Origin: Candidatus Corynebacterium faecipullorum | GTDB lineage: Bacteria > Actinomycetota > Actinomycetes > Mycobacteriales > Mycobacteriaceae | Length of the DNA stretch: 14,324 nt | Assembly (NCBI GenBank): GCA_019114925.1 | Contig: DXEO01000194.1 | Span: 1 to 14,324 of the forward strand | Direction: 5' to 3' | Shown: one piece after another, positions 14,249-14,324 of the stretch | Layout of the letters: the number at the start of each line of letters is the position of its first letter | How positions within the stretch are numbered: position 1 is the first letter of the stretch | The notes under the pieces: generated by a model | The model's input: the letters and a program-made list of their open reading frames with translations, nothing else | Databases searched by the model: none | Told to the model about the DNA's origin: nothing | Program-made: the position numbers and the translations under genes

Positions 14249-14280
14249 ATTCTAAGAAAAGTTCGAACGTTTTCAAACTT
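14249..14280 (-). promoter_or_regulatory. arcA promoter with overlapping dyad
   Basis: On the minus strand TTGAAA (14276-14271) and TAGAAT (14254-14249) are 16 bases apart, a good promoter. An imperfect palindrome, AAGTTYGAA on each strand around four bases (14259-14280), covers the -35 and spacer, so another regulator probably binds here. Its identity (ArgR-like or other) cannot be told. Confidence 0.55.
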
Positions 14281-14324
14281 CCGCGGGTCAAGGAAAGCCC
14301 ATGTAGGTGCAGGTTTTGCGGCTG

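Noticed and set aside
1..14324. tRNA or rRNA genes, CRISPR arrays, insertion sequences
   Set aside because: I looked for cloverleaf-like segments, regularly spaced repeats and transposase motifs on both strands and saw none.

Overview
The window looks like a chromosomal segment of an actinobacterium, most probably a Corynebacterium or close relative. The signs are an actinobacterial-type xylose isomerase, a surface protein with a C-terminal anchor near a membrane-anchored sortase, a GlxR/CRP-like site at arcA, promoters placed for leaderless mRNAs, and fairly high GC. Genus and species are inferred from gene content; no rRNA or other marker is present.

Region 1 (1-1443): an acetyl-CoA acetyltransferase (thiolase) on the minus strand, coupled to a gene that runs off the left edge, with a probable promoter and a dyad operator upstream. 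Region 2 (1444-8029): a compact D-xylose unit. A ROK-family repressor (XylR-like) and a coupled aldose 1-epimerase are read leftward; xylose isomerase (xylA) and xylulokinase (xylB) are read rightward from the same divergent promoter region; an MFS sugar/H+ symporter faces xylB tail to tail. Nearly identical operators (TTAGTAA-N7-TTACTAA) lie in the xylR-xylA gap and in front of the transporter, so transport, anomer conversion, isomerisation and phosphorylation probably form one xylose-induced regulon.

Region 3 (8030-10510): a gene-poor stretch with hairpins, then a secreted surface protein with a signal peptide, an 18-nt-repeat-coded acidic linker and an unusual SAETG-like sorting tail, then a sortase. 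A TCACA triplet with a 9-nt period precedes the surface protein gene.

Region 4 (10599-12688): an accessory patch. It holds a frameshifted and truncated DUF2891 gene, a RelA/SpoT-type nucleotide synthetase gene whose C-terminal end lies in the -1 frame behind a slippery-type heptamer and a small hairpin, a 76-residue partner gene starting one base after it, and a DUF2200 gene. The synthetase and small-protein pair is the best candidate here for a poorly described system (a toxic alarmone synthetase module or stress switch), but this is inference.

Region 5 (12689-14324): arginine deiminase (arcA) with a GC-rich leader hairpin, a GlxR-like site and a promoter-overlapping dyad; its 3' end carries a 17-bp tandem duplication.
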